Translations under genes and position numbers: made by a program
Notes under the pieces: generated by a model
The model's database searches: none
What the model was told of the DNA's origin: nothing
What the model saw: only the letters and a program-made list of their open reading frames with translations
Source of the DNA: Plesiocystis pacifica SIR-1
GTDB lineage: Bacteria; Myxococcota_A; Polyangia; Nannocystales; Nannocystaceae
Assembly: GCF_000170895.1 (NCBI RefSeq)
Contig: NZ_ABCS01000046.1
Coordinates: 1-64,000 of the forward strand
Reading direction: 5' to 3'
DNA length: 64,000 nt
Shown here: positions 36,901 to 44,348 of the stretch, piece after piece
Layout: each line of letters starts with the position of its first letter
How positions within the stretch are numbered: the stretch's first letter is position 1

Positions 36901-39725
36901 GCCAGGAGTGGTCGATCGTCGCGCACATGCACTTCCTCGCCACCCGGGAGCTCCCGCCGGGGTCCCGGTGCGCCCTGGTCCACCTCGCTCTCGCGCAGAT
37001 CTACCTCGAGCGCCTCGCTGATAGCCGAAGGGGCGTGCGCAACCTCAGCGCCGCGCTCGAGCAGGCCCCCGAGGACCCCGCGGTCATCGACCAAGCCAGC
37101 GCGCTCGCGGCTGACCTCCCCGACCCGAGCGAGGCCGCGGGCCGACTCGAGTCCCGCGCTCGCGATATGGCGGAACTGCTCGAAGACACCGGGCGCGCCC
37201 GGCTGCTGCTCGTCGCCAGCGAGCTACACCTACGCGCCGGCGCCCTCGAATCCGCCAAGGCTGCAGTCCTCGAGGCGGCCAAGCTCGAGGACCTCGGCAA
37301 GCTGCGAGAGGTCGTCAACCGTACTCTCGAGCAGCTCGCTCGGATCGACCAGCGTGAGCTCGAGCTTCGCAACCGCCGCACATCACTGCTGCGCGAGCTC
37401 GCACAGACCGAGGAGCCCATCGAGCGCCTGGAACTCCTCTCCTCTGTGCGCGAGACCACCCTCGAGCTCGATGACGGTGAAGGCCTCGAGGAGCTCACAC
37501 GCCAGCTGCTCGAGTGCGCGCACGCGCTCATCGACGACGACGGCGACGACCCAGCCACGATCGCGGCCATCGAGACCGTGCGCGGCGTGTTCACAGCCTC
37601 CGACGACCGTACCAAGATCGTCCCGCTCTACGAAGAGTTGGCCGACCGCGCAGGCGAGGTCAGCGAAGCTGCGACCTTGCTGACCTCGGCCGCCCGCATC
37701 GCGTGGTTGCGCGTGCACGATCCCAAGCTCGCCGTGTCCATCCTCTGCCGCGGCCTCGATCGTGAACCGACCCACGCCCCCGCGATCGAGCTGCTCGGCG
37801 AGATCGCGGAGACCACCGACGATAGCGAAGTCGACGCGACGATCTGCGACGAGCTGTCCCTGCTCGACTCCCGACAGCGCCCGCCGCTGCTGAGCCTGCA
37901 CTTCGCCGAGGTCGCGCTGAGACTCGAGAGCCTCGAGCTGGCTGAGGCTGTCCTGCGTCAGCAGCTCGCTGGCGATACCACCATCGAGATGCGCATGCAT
38001 GCCCTGAAGCAACTCGACGGCCTACTCGACGCCGCAGGCCGCCCCAACGCTCGCATCCCCCTGCTCGAGGAGCGCCTCGAGCTGTACCGGCGCTTTCAAC
38101 CCGATCACGCCGCCGACGTCGCGCTCGCGCTCGCCTCGGCCCTGCGCGCCGTCGGCAAGCTCTCGGACGCGTGCGCGACCTGCCGCACCGCCCTCCTCGA
38201 CAAGCCCACGGACCAACCCCTGAGAAAGCTCTACGCCAAGCTGCTCGAGCAGGCCGAAGACTGGCCCGCGCTCGCCCGCGCCCTCGAGCAGCTCGCCAAC
38301 TTGACCGTCGAGAGCCGCGAGCAGGCCCACTGGCTGACGCGTGCGGCCCAGGTTCACCTCGATCATGGCGACGACCGCGAGTCGGTCACTGCCGCCCGGC
38401 GCTTGCTCGAGCGTGCCCGGGCCGTGTCCACCGAGAGCATCGAGCCCCGAGTTGTGCTCATTCCGCTCTTGTTTGCTCGGGGCGACTGGGAGCAAGTGCT
38501 CCATATCGGGGCCGAGCTGCGCCTCATCGACGGCGACGAGCACGAGGCCCTTCTCTACGCCGCCATCACCGAAGCCTTCACTCGCGGCAAGCGAACCCTG
38601 GCCCGCGCGATCGCCGACCGCCACGAACGACCCGTCCGCCAGCGGCTCCTCTGGCCGCTGTGCGCGCGCATACTGCATGAGATCGCCACCGACGGCCCGC
38701 TCCCGCGTCTCGACGCAGCACTGTCAGCGGCTGCGGCACTGTGTGGAGGGACCGAGATACTCCTCGATGAGTTCGGTGCCTGGGCTGCCGGGGTGCCGCT
38801 GGAAGCCGGCCTCGCCCTCGGCCTCGCCCGACTCAACGAGGCGTTCCGGCGCATGGAGCTCGCCCGTCACCTCTACCAGCTCGCCGCGTTCATGGCCCCT
38901 GATGGCCCGGTCTCGGTCCTGACCACGCGCTTGCCTGCGCTCTCGCTCCCGCGCGACCCGATCGAGACCGAAGGCTGGATACCGCTCGAGTGGCGAGGCG
39001 CCCTGCGCGAAGTGTTCATCCAGCTGCGCGATCAGCTGGCGGGTGTCCGCGCGCACAAGGGCAGCGCCCGACCGCCTCGAACCCCCAAGGAGCACCTCGC
39101 GGTCCGCCACGCCGATAGCATCGTCGACCCTTGGCGCTCCTCGCTGGGTGTCGAGCTCGCAATCGCGGTGACCGAGGCAGAGCTCCCCGCCGGCATCAGT
39201 CTGCGCAACCTCTCGAAGCCGACGATCATTGTCAACGAGGCCCTCGTCGACACCCAGGAGGCCGAGCGCCGCTTCCGTCTCGCCTATTGCGCGGCCGCTT
39301 TGGCCACGGGCGTCGCGGTCCTCTTCGACGACGAACCACTCGAGCTCTCGGACGTCATCGATGCGTTCACGACGTTGACCGCGGCGAGCCACCAGCCGAG
39401 CTCCGATGCGGCCCGAGGGCTCGTCGTGACCCTCGCAAGCCGTGGTGTGACGGCCTTCCGCCTCGACGCCCGCCTGCGCAGTTCACTCGCCCGCGAGCTC
39501 GACCACTGGCACACGGCGTCGAAAGAGCTGCAGCAAGTCATCCACCGCTCCTGCCTGCTGATCGCAACCGGCCTGTCCGGAACCGTCGACGGCGCGCTCA
39601 CTTCCATCGCCCGCGACCGTGGCCTGATCACCGGAGTCGGTCGCCCCGGAAACCCGACCGTACTCGAGACGAGCGACGCCGCCTGGCTGCTGCGCGCCCT
39701 TGGCATCTACGGCCCCCACACGTGA
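30978..39725 (+). CDS. Giant multidomain protein: pseudo-trypsin, SEFIR, protein kinase, long TPR-like array
   Basis: 2,915 residues. Residues 1-195 follow a trypsin-like protease, but the catalytic His region reads LLTSLRLVA and the Ser motif reads GYAGSPIV (A151), so it is very likely inactive. Residues 201-345 are a SEFIR (TIR-like) domain: PRVYICYSHDSNQHQQRVLE, LRRDGVDAWLDLFE, GWPRWIQSQL. Residues 413-670 are a kinase: GDGGFADV 425-432, K447, HRDIKPSN 538-545, DFD (not DFG) 558-560, APEQ. From about 690 to 2,560 run helical TPR-like repeats. The last 300 residues are a further unassigned domain. No membrane segment, so cytoplasmic. AAGGAG stands 9 nt before the GTG start. The stop lies 1 nt before an IS3-family element. 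The layout suggests a sensor/adaptor with SEFIR homotypic signalling, plausibly in defence or cell death (inference). Confidence 0.9.
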   Translation: MSVDRSWVVRIVAGRKVGTGFMIEARWLLTSLRLVARMEDGQVTRRADISIFRSGADPIRLAHLDIIAHDADDDWVVLAVDQLHGQRTSPLAQARNIDRGRPWRTYGFHSNAGGEAKGVFKARVGEQGRSVLRLQSSRRYEGSPLVERGYAGSPIVLDGRIVGLLTEVEHPHRSRSRAGVLHAIPIERVARALDLPVDAPPRVYICYSHDSNQHQQRVLEFTQSLRRDGVDAWLDLFEPSPPQGWPRWIQSQLTHADFVFVVCTYKFRIKFEEQLADTNRAITTYEALIALNLFYRGELDHGQLIPVCFDERDDSCPAALAGATRYVLPRDYTKLHGYISDTLELVPAPLGAAQTVSTGLPSDLSINDRLTILLDERERRLDSPSGVPVRLHEEISQLRTQLSAGPILHPGNILADRFRLIELAGDGGFADVWRAHDRHTETLVAVKILRGSTRSHGRLERFVSGARKMATLKHDAIVPIIEAVQEHNHIYFYVMPWFEGGNLREAIRDGNIGRLGALRVLANVIEALEYAHSDGVIHRDIKPSNILLDRFGSGWITDFDLARAEDSDLRTNVGAAMGTIRYGAPEQFEDASTADHRADIYSLALCIMFALRGSDPTKPETVLASQVDDLECDDGLKQALRGSIARERTHRTTDCATLLTALRHEIGRLRPSNSATTQGAAPSSTVMTPLASGDFLEEDFEAAQWRLIQKASKIEAKNPLRSVRTWLRAAAASSPENPQIRQHIESIYTAHEKWPKLIGLYQKDLARAEHDDVRIDIYWSIVRVYTNHYRLPSKILDTLTILERLVEGRADNRMLLELLEAKRQQYEQTKSWSQLIDCIRRQANIHTNMNSRVELNLRAAQLAQTRTNETKEAIASLEAVLSDDPINAEALYGLKGIYKDVGDWERNVDIQRRELARISDGQERRKRLIEIARTSEREIADRSVAIAVWNDLLREAPDNAKARERLAELYLEVGDLDALYSFFEKQRSWAELARALEDEVKTTQDSSRRAALSLKASKIYERELADEQSAVAILEFGLDLDRFHLGLANALLTLYEKLEKTDQLSWPLRVRLDHEHSVEQRAAILSELATLAEQVTGDLEAAFNYWRQILTEDHTRVDVIENMGRLAREASTDLWAELVEALEIVRERASFDADLNFEFDVDVDFDGIDLNILIAEVREQHLGDPLGARFICQIILDDFEPDHGRALRCLDRIYSAGGSYDELVEIIERRINAEVLEGDEFVDACLRLAAILETECKDPDRAIVAYTRVLDMESENITALEHLEHLYASHFRFQELYDNYQKMFDVFTTPQELAGVYLRMGKIAAETLDREVDARRLWIEAADLDTRDVVALDELARLYERSERYSEADLSDVLLELWLRALKYIGVGSVSTDRATLDNVFATDAERGARMLAMIAEQTDGLVRVTALEERVRLLLGPLDRVEEAMAALEVVTTDDPSRAESASTLAELYGQHRRWRPLVALYERVHPELYGLPRVLNLKCMATALCAHLGEYAQARRAILEGLEILSSLAFETINLQLDQHRALLSQLADLGVLLPEGEHAAGDGLARWVKVSLIDHLHLQLVDCLRKEGNYADLASHLEAELRYELDGSDDPRNRYPEMCAAQNPRLGLMTLLARVRRDLTNDGAGAMAVYARLHQLGSLANDDLRELTRFYRNERRGEKLAPILIARSCELARLGDSTRKAKVDFYIGELLWRVSRRPREAAHFYLDAYLADPRANRLAGVRARVLLSGTDSVHNIRGCLLARLSDLSHAHQPALLILLADLLSPHDDYEEEAKQRYLEALHLDAESGGASEGLGRLLLRQGHLVEAVEPLSNAARSPDIPDERAADNAAVAARALVKLGCGAEAEAILLTALVERAPESQPALLELAKIYNLLGRKLDESKILERLIALPLSSTLRAEVGYRQAMLLADEFRAAPMSEAGDEARDLLIQAVSADATHAQTRQTLLELASARQEWSIVAHMHFLATRELPPGSRCALVHLALAQIYLERLADSRRGVRNLSAALEQAPEDPAVIDQASALAADLPDPSEAAGRLESRARDMAELLEDTGRARLLLVASELHLRAGALESAKAAVLEAAKLEDLGKLREVVNRTLEQLARIDQRELELRNRRTSLLRELAQTEEPIERLELLSSVRETTLELDDGEGLEELTRQLLECAHALIDDDGDDPATIAAIETVRGVFTASDDRTKIVPLYEELADRAGEVSEAATLLTSAARIAWLRVHDPKLAVSILCRGLDREPTHAPAIELLGEIAETTDDSEVDATICDELSLLDSRQRPPLLSLHFAEVALRLESLELAEAVLRQQLAGDTTIEMRMHALKQLDGLLDAAGRPNARIPLLEERLELYRRFQPDHAADVALALASALRAVGKLSDACATCRTALLDKPTDQPLRKLYAKLLEQAEDWPALARALEQLANLTVESREQAHWLTRAAQVHLDHGDDRESVTAARRLLERARAVSTESIEPRVVLIPLLFARGDWEQVLHIGAELRLIDGDEHEALLYAAITEAFTRGKRTLARAIADRHERPVRQRLLWPLCARILHEIATDGPLPRLDAALSAAAALCGGTEILLDEFGAWAAGVPLEAGLALGLARLNEAFRRMELARHLYQLAAFMAPDGPVSVLTTRLPALSLPRDPIETEGWIPLEWRGALREVFIQLRDQLAGVRAHKGSARPPRTPKEHLAVRHADSIVDPWRSSLGVELAIAVTEAELPAGISLRNLSKPTIIVNEALVDTQEAERRFRLAYCAAALATGVAVLFDDEPLELSDVIDAFTTLTAASHQPSSDAARGLVVTLASRGVTAFRLDARLRSSLARELDHWHTASKELQQVIHRSCLLIATGLSGTVDGALTSIARDRGLITGVGRPGNPTVLETSDAAWLLRALGIYGPHT

Positions 39726-39796
39726 CCCTCTGTGCCAACAAGGGTGAGACAGCGAAGCCCCCGAGATTAGTGTAGAGGGCGAGAACCAGCCAGCCG

Positions 39797-40198
39797 ATGA
39801 CTCAGACAACCAAACCACGCCAGACTCAGCCCGAAGTACAGGTGGTGGCAAAACCAAAGCGGCGGCGCTTCACGGCCAAGTACAAGCGCCGGATCCTCGA
39901 GCAAGCCGATGCCTGCACCAAGCCTGGTGAGGTCAGCGCGCTGCTGCGTCGTGAGGGCTTGTACTCGTCGCACCTGTCGAGTTGGAGGCAAGCCCGCGAG
40001 CTCGGTGAACTCGCGGCCCTCGAGCCGAAAAAGCGCGGGCCCAAGCCGAAGACCGACCCCCGCGATAAAAAGATCGCCGAGCTCGAGAAGCAGCTCGCCA
40101 AGGAGCGCGCCCGCCGTGAGCGCGCCGAGGCCCTCGTCGAGGTCCAAAAAAAATTGGCATCGATGCTCGAGGAACTCGGCAAGGACGAGGAGCCATGA
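39797..40198 (+). CDS. IS3-family transposase OrfA (helix-turn-helix)
   Basis: 133 residues. A Lys/Arg-rich N-terminus precedes a helix-turn-helix of the IS3 OrfA type (FTAKYKRRILEQADACTKPG, EVSALLRREGLYSSHLSSWR). The C-terminal part is a coiled coil (KKIAELEKQLAKERARRERA) that pairs with OrfB. It overlaps orfB by 4 bp (ATGA), in the frame arrangement of IS3 elements. It differs from the copy-2 protein at three positions (E/A, P/S, K/Q). Confidence 0.92.
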   Translation: MTQTTKPRQTQPEVQVVAKPKRRRFTAKYKRRILEQADACTKPGEVSALLRREGLYSSHLSSWRQARELGELAALEPKKRGPKPKTDPRDKKIAELEKQLAKERARRERAEALVEVQKKLASMLEELGKDEEP

Positions 40199-41220
40199 TC
40201 GACATCGTCAACCGGGTCGCCCCCGAGCTCGGCGTCGAGTCGACATGCGCCGCTCTCGGCCTGTCTCGTGCGACCTACTACCGCAAGCGCTACGGGGAGC
40301 TCCACGGACCCAAGCGGCCGCGCCCGAAGCCCTCGCGCGCGCTGTCGGGACAAGAGCGCCAGGCGGTGCTCGATACCCTCCACGAACAACGCTTCGTCGA
40401 CCAAGCCCCTGCTGAGGTCTACGGGCGGCTGCTCGACGAAGGCAAGCACCTGTGCTCGGTCCGCACCATGTACCGGATCTTGACCGACAACGACGAAGTC
40501 CGCGAACGCAGGAACCAGCGCGTGCATCCCCCCAACGCCACCCCGCGGCTGTGCGCGAGGGCGCCAAACCAGGTGTGGACCTGGGACATCACCAAGCTGC
40601 TCGGCCCGCGCAAGTGGACCTACTTCTACCTCTACGTCGTCCTCGACCTCTTCAGTCGCTACGTCGTCGGCTGGCTCATCGCCGAGGCCGAGTCGGCAGG
40701 TCTAGCGCAGCGGCTCATCACCGAGACCTGCGCTCGGCAGGAGATCGAGCCGAAGGTGCTCACGCTGCACCAAGATCGCGGCTCGCCGATGACCTCCAAG
40801 ACCTTCGCGCAGACCTGCGCCGACCTAGGCGTGACCAAGAGCTTCTCGAGGCCACGGGTCTCGAACGACAACCCCTTCTCCGAGTCCCACTTCAAGACGC
40901 TGAAGTACCGACCCGAGTACCCCGGGCGCTTCGATGACCTCGCCGCTGCCGAGAGCCACTGCCGCGACTTCTTCAGCTGGTACAACCACGAACATCTCCA
41001 CAGCGGCCTGGGGCTGATGACCCCCCACGACATCCACCATGGCCTCGCTGAGGAGCGGCAGGAGGCCCGTGCCCGAGCGCTCGCCGCTGCATTCGCAGCG
41101 CATCCCGAGCGCTTCCCAAACGGACCCCCAACACCGCCCTCGCTGCCGACCGAGATCTGGATCAACCAGCCCTCGAACAAGACCATCGATACCCACGCGA
41201 GTCCCGCAGCGGGACACTAA
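40195..41220 (+). CDS. IS3-family transposase OrfB (DDE)
   Basis: 341 residues, rve-type integrase core. The catalytic triad is D131 (TWDITK), D194 (LHQDRGSP) and E230 (NPFSESHFKTLKY), with the DX35E spacing of IS3. The N-terminal part has the HTH_21-type region (LGLSRATYYRKRYGE). It cuts and joins the element ends together with OrfA. The protein is identical to that of copy 2, with a silent difference near the 3' end, which indicates recent transposition. Confidence 0.95.
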   Translation: MIDIVNRVAPELGVESTCAALGLSRATYYRKRYGELHGPKRPRPKPSRALSGQERQAVLDTLHEQRFVDQAPAEVYGRLLDEGKHLCSVRTMYRILTDNDEVRERRNQRVHPPNATPRLCARAPNQVWTWDITKLLGPRKWTYFYLYVVLDLFSRYVVGWLIAEAESAGLAQRLITETCARQEIEPKVLTLHQDRGSPMTSKTFAQTCADLGVTKSFSRPRVSNDNPFSESHFKTLKYRPEYPGRFDDLAAAESHCRDFFSWYNHEHLHSGLGLMTPHDIHHGLAEERQEARARALAAAFAAHPERFPNGPPTPPSLPTEIWINQPSNKTIDTHASPAAGH

Positions 41221-41261
41221 ACCCAACCCGAAGCTGTCTCATTTTCATTGACACCTTCCGC

Positions 41262-41831
41262 GCCGAGGATCCAAGGCGAGCTGCGCAAGCTCGGGTTCGG
41301 GGTCTCGCAGGCGACGGTCTCGCTATACATGCCCAAGCGACCACCTCGACCGTGGGCTCGACAGACGTGGTCGACCTTCCTTGCCAACCAGCGTCACGAA
41401 CTGCTGGCGATCGACTTTGCTGTGGTACCAACGATCACGTTCGAGGTTCTCGACGTGTTCTTCGTCCTGAGCGTCGAGCGACGCGAGATCCTACACTTCT
41501 TCAACGTGAGCAAGCATCCGACTGCCTCGGTCTCGAACAGGTCAACATCGCGCCGCGTTCGCCTTGGAAAAAATACTTCACCTAACGATGGATTTTGAGC
41601 CTAAGGCGAGACTGTCTCGACCACATCATCGCCTTGAACGAGCGCCAGGTCTCGAGGGTCGTCCGCGGCTACGTTGACTACTACCATCGCTACCTGGCTC
41701 ATCTCGGGCTCGAGAAGGATGTACCGGAGGGTCGCCCTGAAGAAGGTCCTGAGCTTGGCCGGGTTGTGGCCCACCCACGCGTTGGAGGACATCACTACCG
41801 GTACACACGAGAACGACGAGAGGCCGCCTGA
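41262..41831 (+). pseudogene. Decayed rve-type transposase, internally deleted and frameshifted
   Basis: Pieces in different frames: IQGELRKLGFGVSQATVSLY and TWSTFLANQRHELLAIDFAV, then NIAPRSPWKKYF, then LRRDCLDHIIALNERQVSRV and VDYYHRYLAHLGLEKD. Together they follow an integrase-core transposase (IHGELLKLG...IDFFTVPT...APRSPWQN...RRECLDHVIVLNE...YY...RTHL.L.KD). The N-terminal half is missing, cut off by IS3 copy 1. A segment with the second catalytic Asp is deleted between HPTA and APRSPW. Confidence 0.8.
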
Positions 41832-41866
41832 CAGCTGCGTACGGGGTTTTGCTGAGGGTCACCCTC

Positions 41867-41891
41867 TGTCGTTCTACAGCCGGGAGGCGGC
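41867..41891 (+). repeat. 25-bp repeat (copy 2)
   Basis: Identical to 30747-30771. Reads SFYSREAA and a stop codon in the plus strand. Confidence 0.8.
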
Positions 41892-41901
41892 ATAACAGGT
41901 C

Positions 41902-41917
41902 GTCCGAGTTTTCGGAC
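41902..41917 (-). terminator. Small hairpin downstream of the SEFIR gene
   Basis: GTCCGA-GTTT-TCGGAC, a 6-bp perfect stem 34 nt past the SEFIR stop codon on the minus strand. No clear T-run; a weak terminator candidate only. Confidence 0.35.
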
Positions 41918-41950
41918 AGGACGGGGTCAACGCGGCCAGGAATGCTGTGT

Positions 41951-42430
41951 TCAGTCGAATTTCTTGGGCACCCCGAGAGGGGTGGGCACGACCTTGGGCT
42001 TGTTGTAGAGCCGCCGCAACAACTCCTTCGAATTGGCCGGCCAGCGGTAGTAGGTCCACGCTCGCAGGACCTGGGGGATCGCTTCATCTCCGATGCCGTC
42101 TAGTAGGATCGGGATGATTTTTTCGTTGCTTGCGTCGGCGTCGTAGATGTCCTGCACGGTCAGATGCGACTCCCATTTGACACCCCGTCCGGCACCGGTC
42201 GGAACCTCCCCCTCGGCCTTCTTGCGGTAGGCTTCACTGGCAACAACGAGCACAAACTGCGCAGCTTTGAGCTCGTCAGCCATCCAGCGGGCCCAGCCCT
42301 GCGAGGGCGCGGTCACGTACTGATCGACGATCGCTTCGACGCCATCGCTTCGCAGGGCCTCGGTCAGCTCAAGTACGCGCTGCTTGTGCTCGTCGGAGTC
42401 TTGGCTGTAGCTGATGAACACTCGTGGCAT
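41951..42430 (-). CDS. Stand-alone SEFIR (TIR-like) domain protein
   Basis: 159 residues, almost entirely one SEFIR domain: PRVFISYSQDSDEHKQRVLE, LRSDGVEAIVDQYV, QGWARWMADELKAAQFVLVV, then KIIPILLDG. It is clearly related to residues 201-345 of the giant protein 2 kb upstream (shared frame PRV[FY]I.YS.DS..H.QRVLE). Homotypic SEFIR contacts between the two are plausible. TIR-type NADase activity cannot be judged: the usual catalytic Glu is not identifiable with certainty. It ends with a Pro/Lys-rich tail (KPKVVPTPLGVPKKFD). Lies between a transposase remnant and IS110. Confidence 0.85.
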   Translation of the reverse strand: MPRVFISYSQDSDEHKQRVLELTEALRSDGVEAIVDQYVTAPSQGWARWMADELKAAQFVLVVASEAYRKKAEGEVPTGAGRGVKWESHLTVQDIYDADASNEKIIPILLDGIGDEAIPQVLRAWTYYRWPANSKELLRRLYNKPKVVPTPLGVPKKFD

Positions 42431-42436
42431 CGCGCG

Positions 42437-42442
42437 ATCATA
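42437..42442 (-). promoter_or_regulatory. -10 element (TATGAT on the minus strand) of the SEFIR gene
   Basis: TATGAT, 6 nt, ATG 42430. A near-consensus hexamer at leaderless spacing. Confidence 0.65.
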
Positions 42443-42889
42443 GCTTGGTCCAAGGCGCCAGCGATACTCGATTGCAGCCGCGTCCAGGTTCCTGGCAGAC
42501 GCCGTTTCGACTCCCCTGAGCCCTCAGCCGTGGTTGCCCGTCGTTGGCGACGAGGCAGCCACCGGCGAGGGCAGCGAGGGGGGACGACGGACGCTGCAGG
42601 CTGGCCGACGCCGACGCCCGTGATTGGACGACGCGCTGACAGATCGCTTCGTCTACCGCGCTGAGAGTCGGCATCACCGCGCGCGTCACGTGGGGGACGA
42701 AACCGGGTACGCTCGGGCATCGTCAACGAAGGGCACCCAACCCTTGGTGCGTGACAGTTCGACTGAGAGTCTGCCCTGGACCTCCCTGCGCACACATGAA
42801 TGCTGCCCCTGCGAAGCGCACCTCGCAGGTGAGCGCGATCGGTAGAGTTCACTTTTCGGGAGGTTCACGACGATAGCAAAGGAGCACTC
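42443..42889 (+). other. Non-coding region upstream of the IS110 transposase
   Basis: No credible gene. It holds a hairpin with 7-bp arms CCTGCGA/TCGCAGG (42808-42829) and a weaker one with GCACC/GGTGC arms near 42730. IS110-family elements carry a structured bridge RNA next to the transposase, and this is where one would sit; the element ends are not identifiable by eye. Confidence 0.4.
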
Positions 42890-44131
42890 ATGGACCCCCT
42901 TCACAAAAATTGCGCAGGTCTCGATGTTCACAAGCGGAACATCGTCGCATGCGTTCGGACCCAACGAGGAGCGAAGGTCAGCAACGAGGTCAAGACCTTC
43001 GGGACCAACACGGATGACCTCGTCGACCTGTTTGACTGGCTCGCATCACTCGAAGTCGAAGAGGTCGTGATGGAGTCGACCGGCGTCTACTGGAAGCCGG
43101 TCTGGAAGGTCTTGGAGTGCGGGTTCAAGCTTCACCTCGCCAACGCGCACGAGGTCAAGAACGTCCCTGGGCGCAAGACGGACGTCAAGGATGCGCAGTG
43201 GTTAGCCGAGTTGATGGCGCATGGCTTGCTTCGGCCAAGCTATGTACCTGACCTCGATCAACAAGAGCTCCGCGAGCTGACTCGGACAGCTCGCATGCTG
43301 GCGCGCGAGCGAGCACGCTACAAGCAACGGATCCAAAAGCACCTCGAGGCCTGCAACATCAAGCTCGGGAACGTGATCTCGAACGTGATGGGCAAATCTG
43401 GGCGACGGATCATCGAGGCACTGGCCGACGGGAAGATCATCGACCCGGCTGAGCTCGCAGACCTGTCCGAAGGGTCGATCTACGCCAACAAGTGGCTGGC
43501 GCTCGCCAAGTCGCTCAAGGGCACGTTACGCCCGCATGACCGGTTCATGTTGGCGTCCGAGCTGCGGATGTACGACGCGATGCAAAAGGAACTCGACCAG
43601 ATCCGGGCTCGAATCGAAGAGGTCCTTCCGCGCCCTTTTGACGAAGCAGTCGAGTGGCTGGTTGCGATCCCTGGCTTCAGTCGGGAGACCGCGACCGAAG
43701 TGCTCGCGCAGATCGGAACGGACATGAGTCATTTCCCGAGCGCGGATCATCTGGTCTCGTGGGCCTGTCTTTGTCCGAAGGCAGACTCGACCGCCGGAAA
43801 GGCCCGAAGTACGAGGACCCGGAAGGGCTCGAGCTGGCTCAAGCCGATACTCATCCAGACGGCCTGGTCGGCGGTGAGGACGAAGAACAGCAGGCTGTGC
43901 CGCTACTTCAACGGCATCAAGCGTCGGCGCGGGCCGAAGAAGGCGATCGTGGCAACGGCGGCCAAGCTCTTGCGCATCATCTACGCGCTCCTGCGCGATG
44001 GCGTGATCTACGAAGAACGCGTGGCGAGCGAAGACATCAAGGAGCAAGAGCGTCGGCAGCGGCGACAGCTTCTGCGACTACACCGTCAAGCCAAGGCGCT
44101 CGGCTATAGCTTGAGTCCTGCGGTCATTTGA
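42890..44131 (+). CDS. IS110-family transposase
   Basis: 413 residues. N-terminal DEDD (RuvC-like) domain: GLDVHKRNIVACV (first Asp), VMESTGVYWKPVW (Glu), GRKTDVKDAQWLAELMAHG (Asp pair). C-terminal Transposase_20 region: LVAIPGFSRETATEVLAQIG, then HLVSWACLCP and the serine-bearing SRLCRYF-type segment. Mobilises its element without inverted repeats or target duplication, guided by a bridge RNA in the best-studied members. A clear AAAGGAG Shine-Dalgarno stands 6 nt before the ATG, in contrast to the resident genes. Confidence 0.95.
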   Translation: MDPLHKNCAGLDVHKRNIVACVRTQRGAKVSNEVKTFGTNTDDLVDLFDWLASLEVEEVVMESTGVYWKPVWKVLECGFKLHLANAHEVKNVPGRKTDVKDAQWLAELMAHGLLRPSYVPDLDQQELRELTRTARMLARERARYKQRIQKHLEACNIKLGNVISNVMGKSGRRIIEALADGKIIDPAELADLSEGSIYANKWLALAKSLKGTLRPHDRFMLASELRMYDAMQKELDQIRARIEEVLPRPFDEAVEWLVAIPGFSRETATEVLAQIGTDMSHFPSADHLVSWACLCPKADSTAGKARSTRTRKGSSWLKPILIQTAWSAVRTKNSRLCRYFNGIKRRRGPKKAIVATAAKLLRIIYALLRDGVIYEERVASEDIKEQERRQRRQLLRLHRQAKALGYSLSPAVI

Positions 44132-44335
44132 CGAGCGCTCCTCACGCCCGACCGCTGACTTTCTGCGAGAGACTGGTTTCTCGGTAGGGAGAGACTTAGC
44201 AGGCGAGCTCATCACCGAGGGGAGACCCCGCACCCCCGAAGCGTTCGGTCCCGCCACGACTTTTTTGCGACTCGCCCCCAGGCAGGCCTTCACGCCCCCC
44301 TAGCACCCCAAACCGATCCCCTCAGACCGCGCGGG

Positions 44336-44341
44336 TAAAAT
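44336..44341 (+). promoter_or_regulatory. -10 element (TAAAAT) 7 nt before ATG
   Basis: Near-consensus hexamer at leaderless spacing before the Cys-rich secreted protein at 44349. Confidence 0.65.
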
Positions 44342-44348
44342 TTCGCCC

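Larger units (their letters stand above)
39727..41261 (+). mobile_element. IS3-family insertion sequence, copy 1
   Basis: 1,535 bp, nearly identical to the inverted copy at 54162-55696. Inner inverted repeats begin TGTGCCAACAAGGGTGAGAC on the left and TGTCAATGAAAATGAGACAG on the right. Ends are defined by what both copies share: CCTCTGTGCC on the left, GACACCTTCCGC on the right. The flanking triplets differ (GAC left, GCC right), so there is no clean target duplication. That fits an adjacent deletion after insertion. The left end is 1 nt after the stop codon of the giant gene. Confidence 0.88.

Noticed and set aside
44132..44348. Possible RNA gene between IS110 and the secreted protein
   Set aside because: Only short, imperfect stems can be drawn, and the right end of the IS110 element probably lies here.
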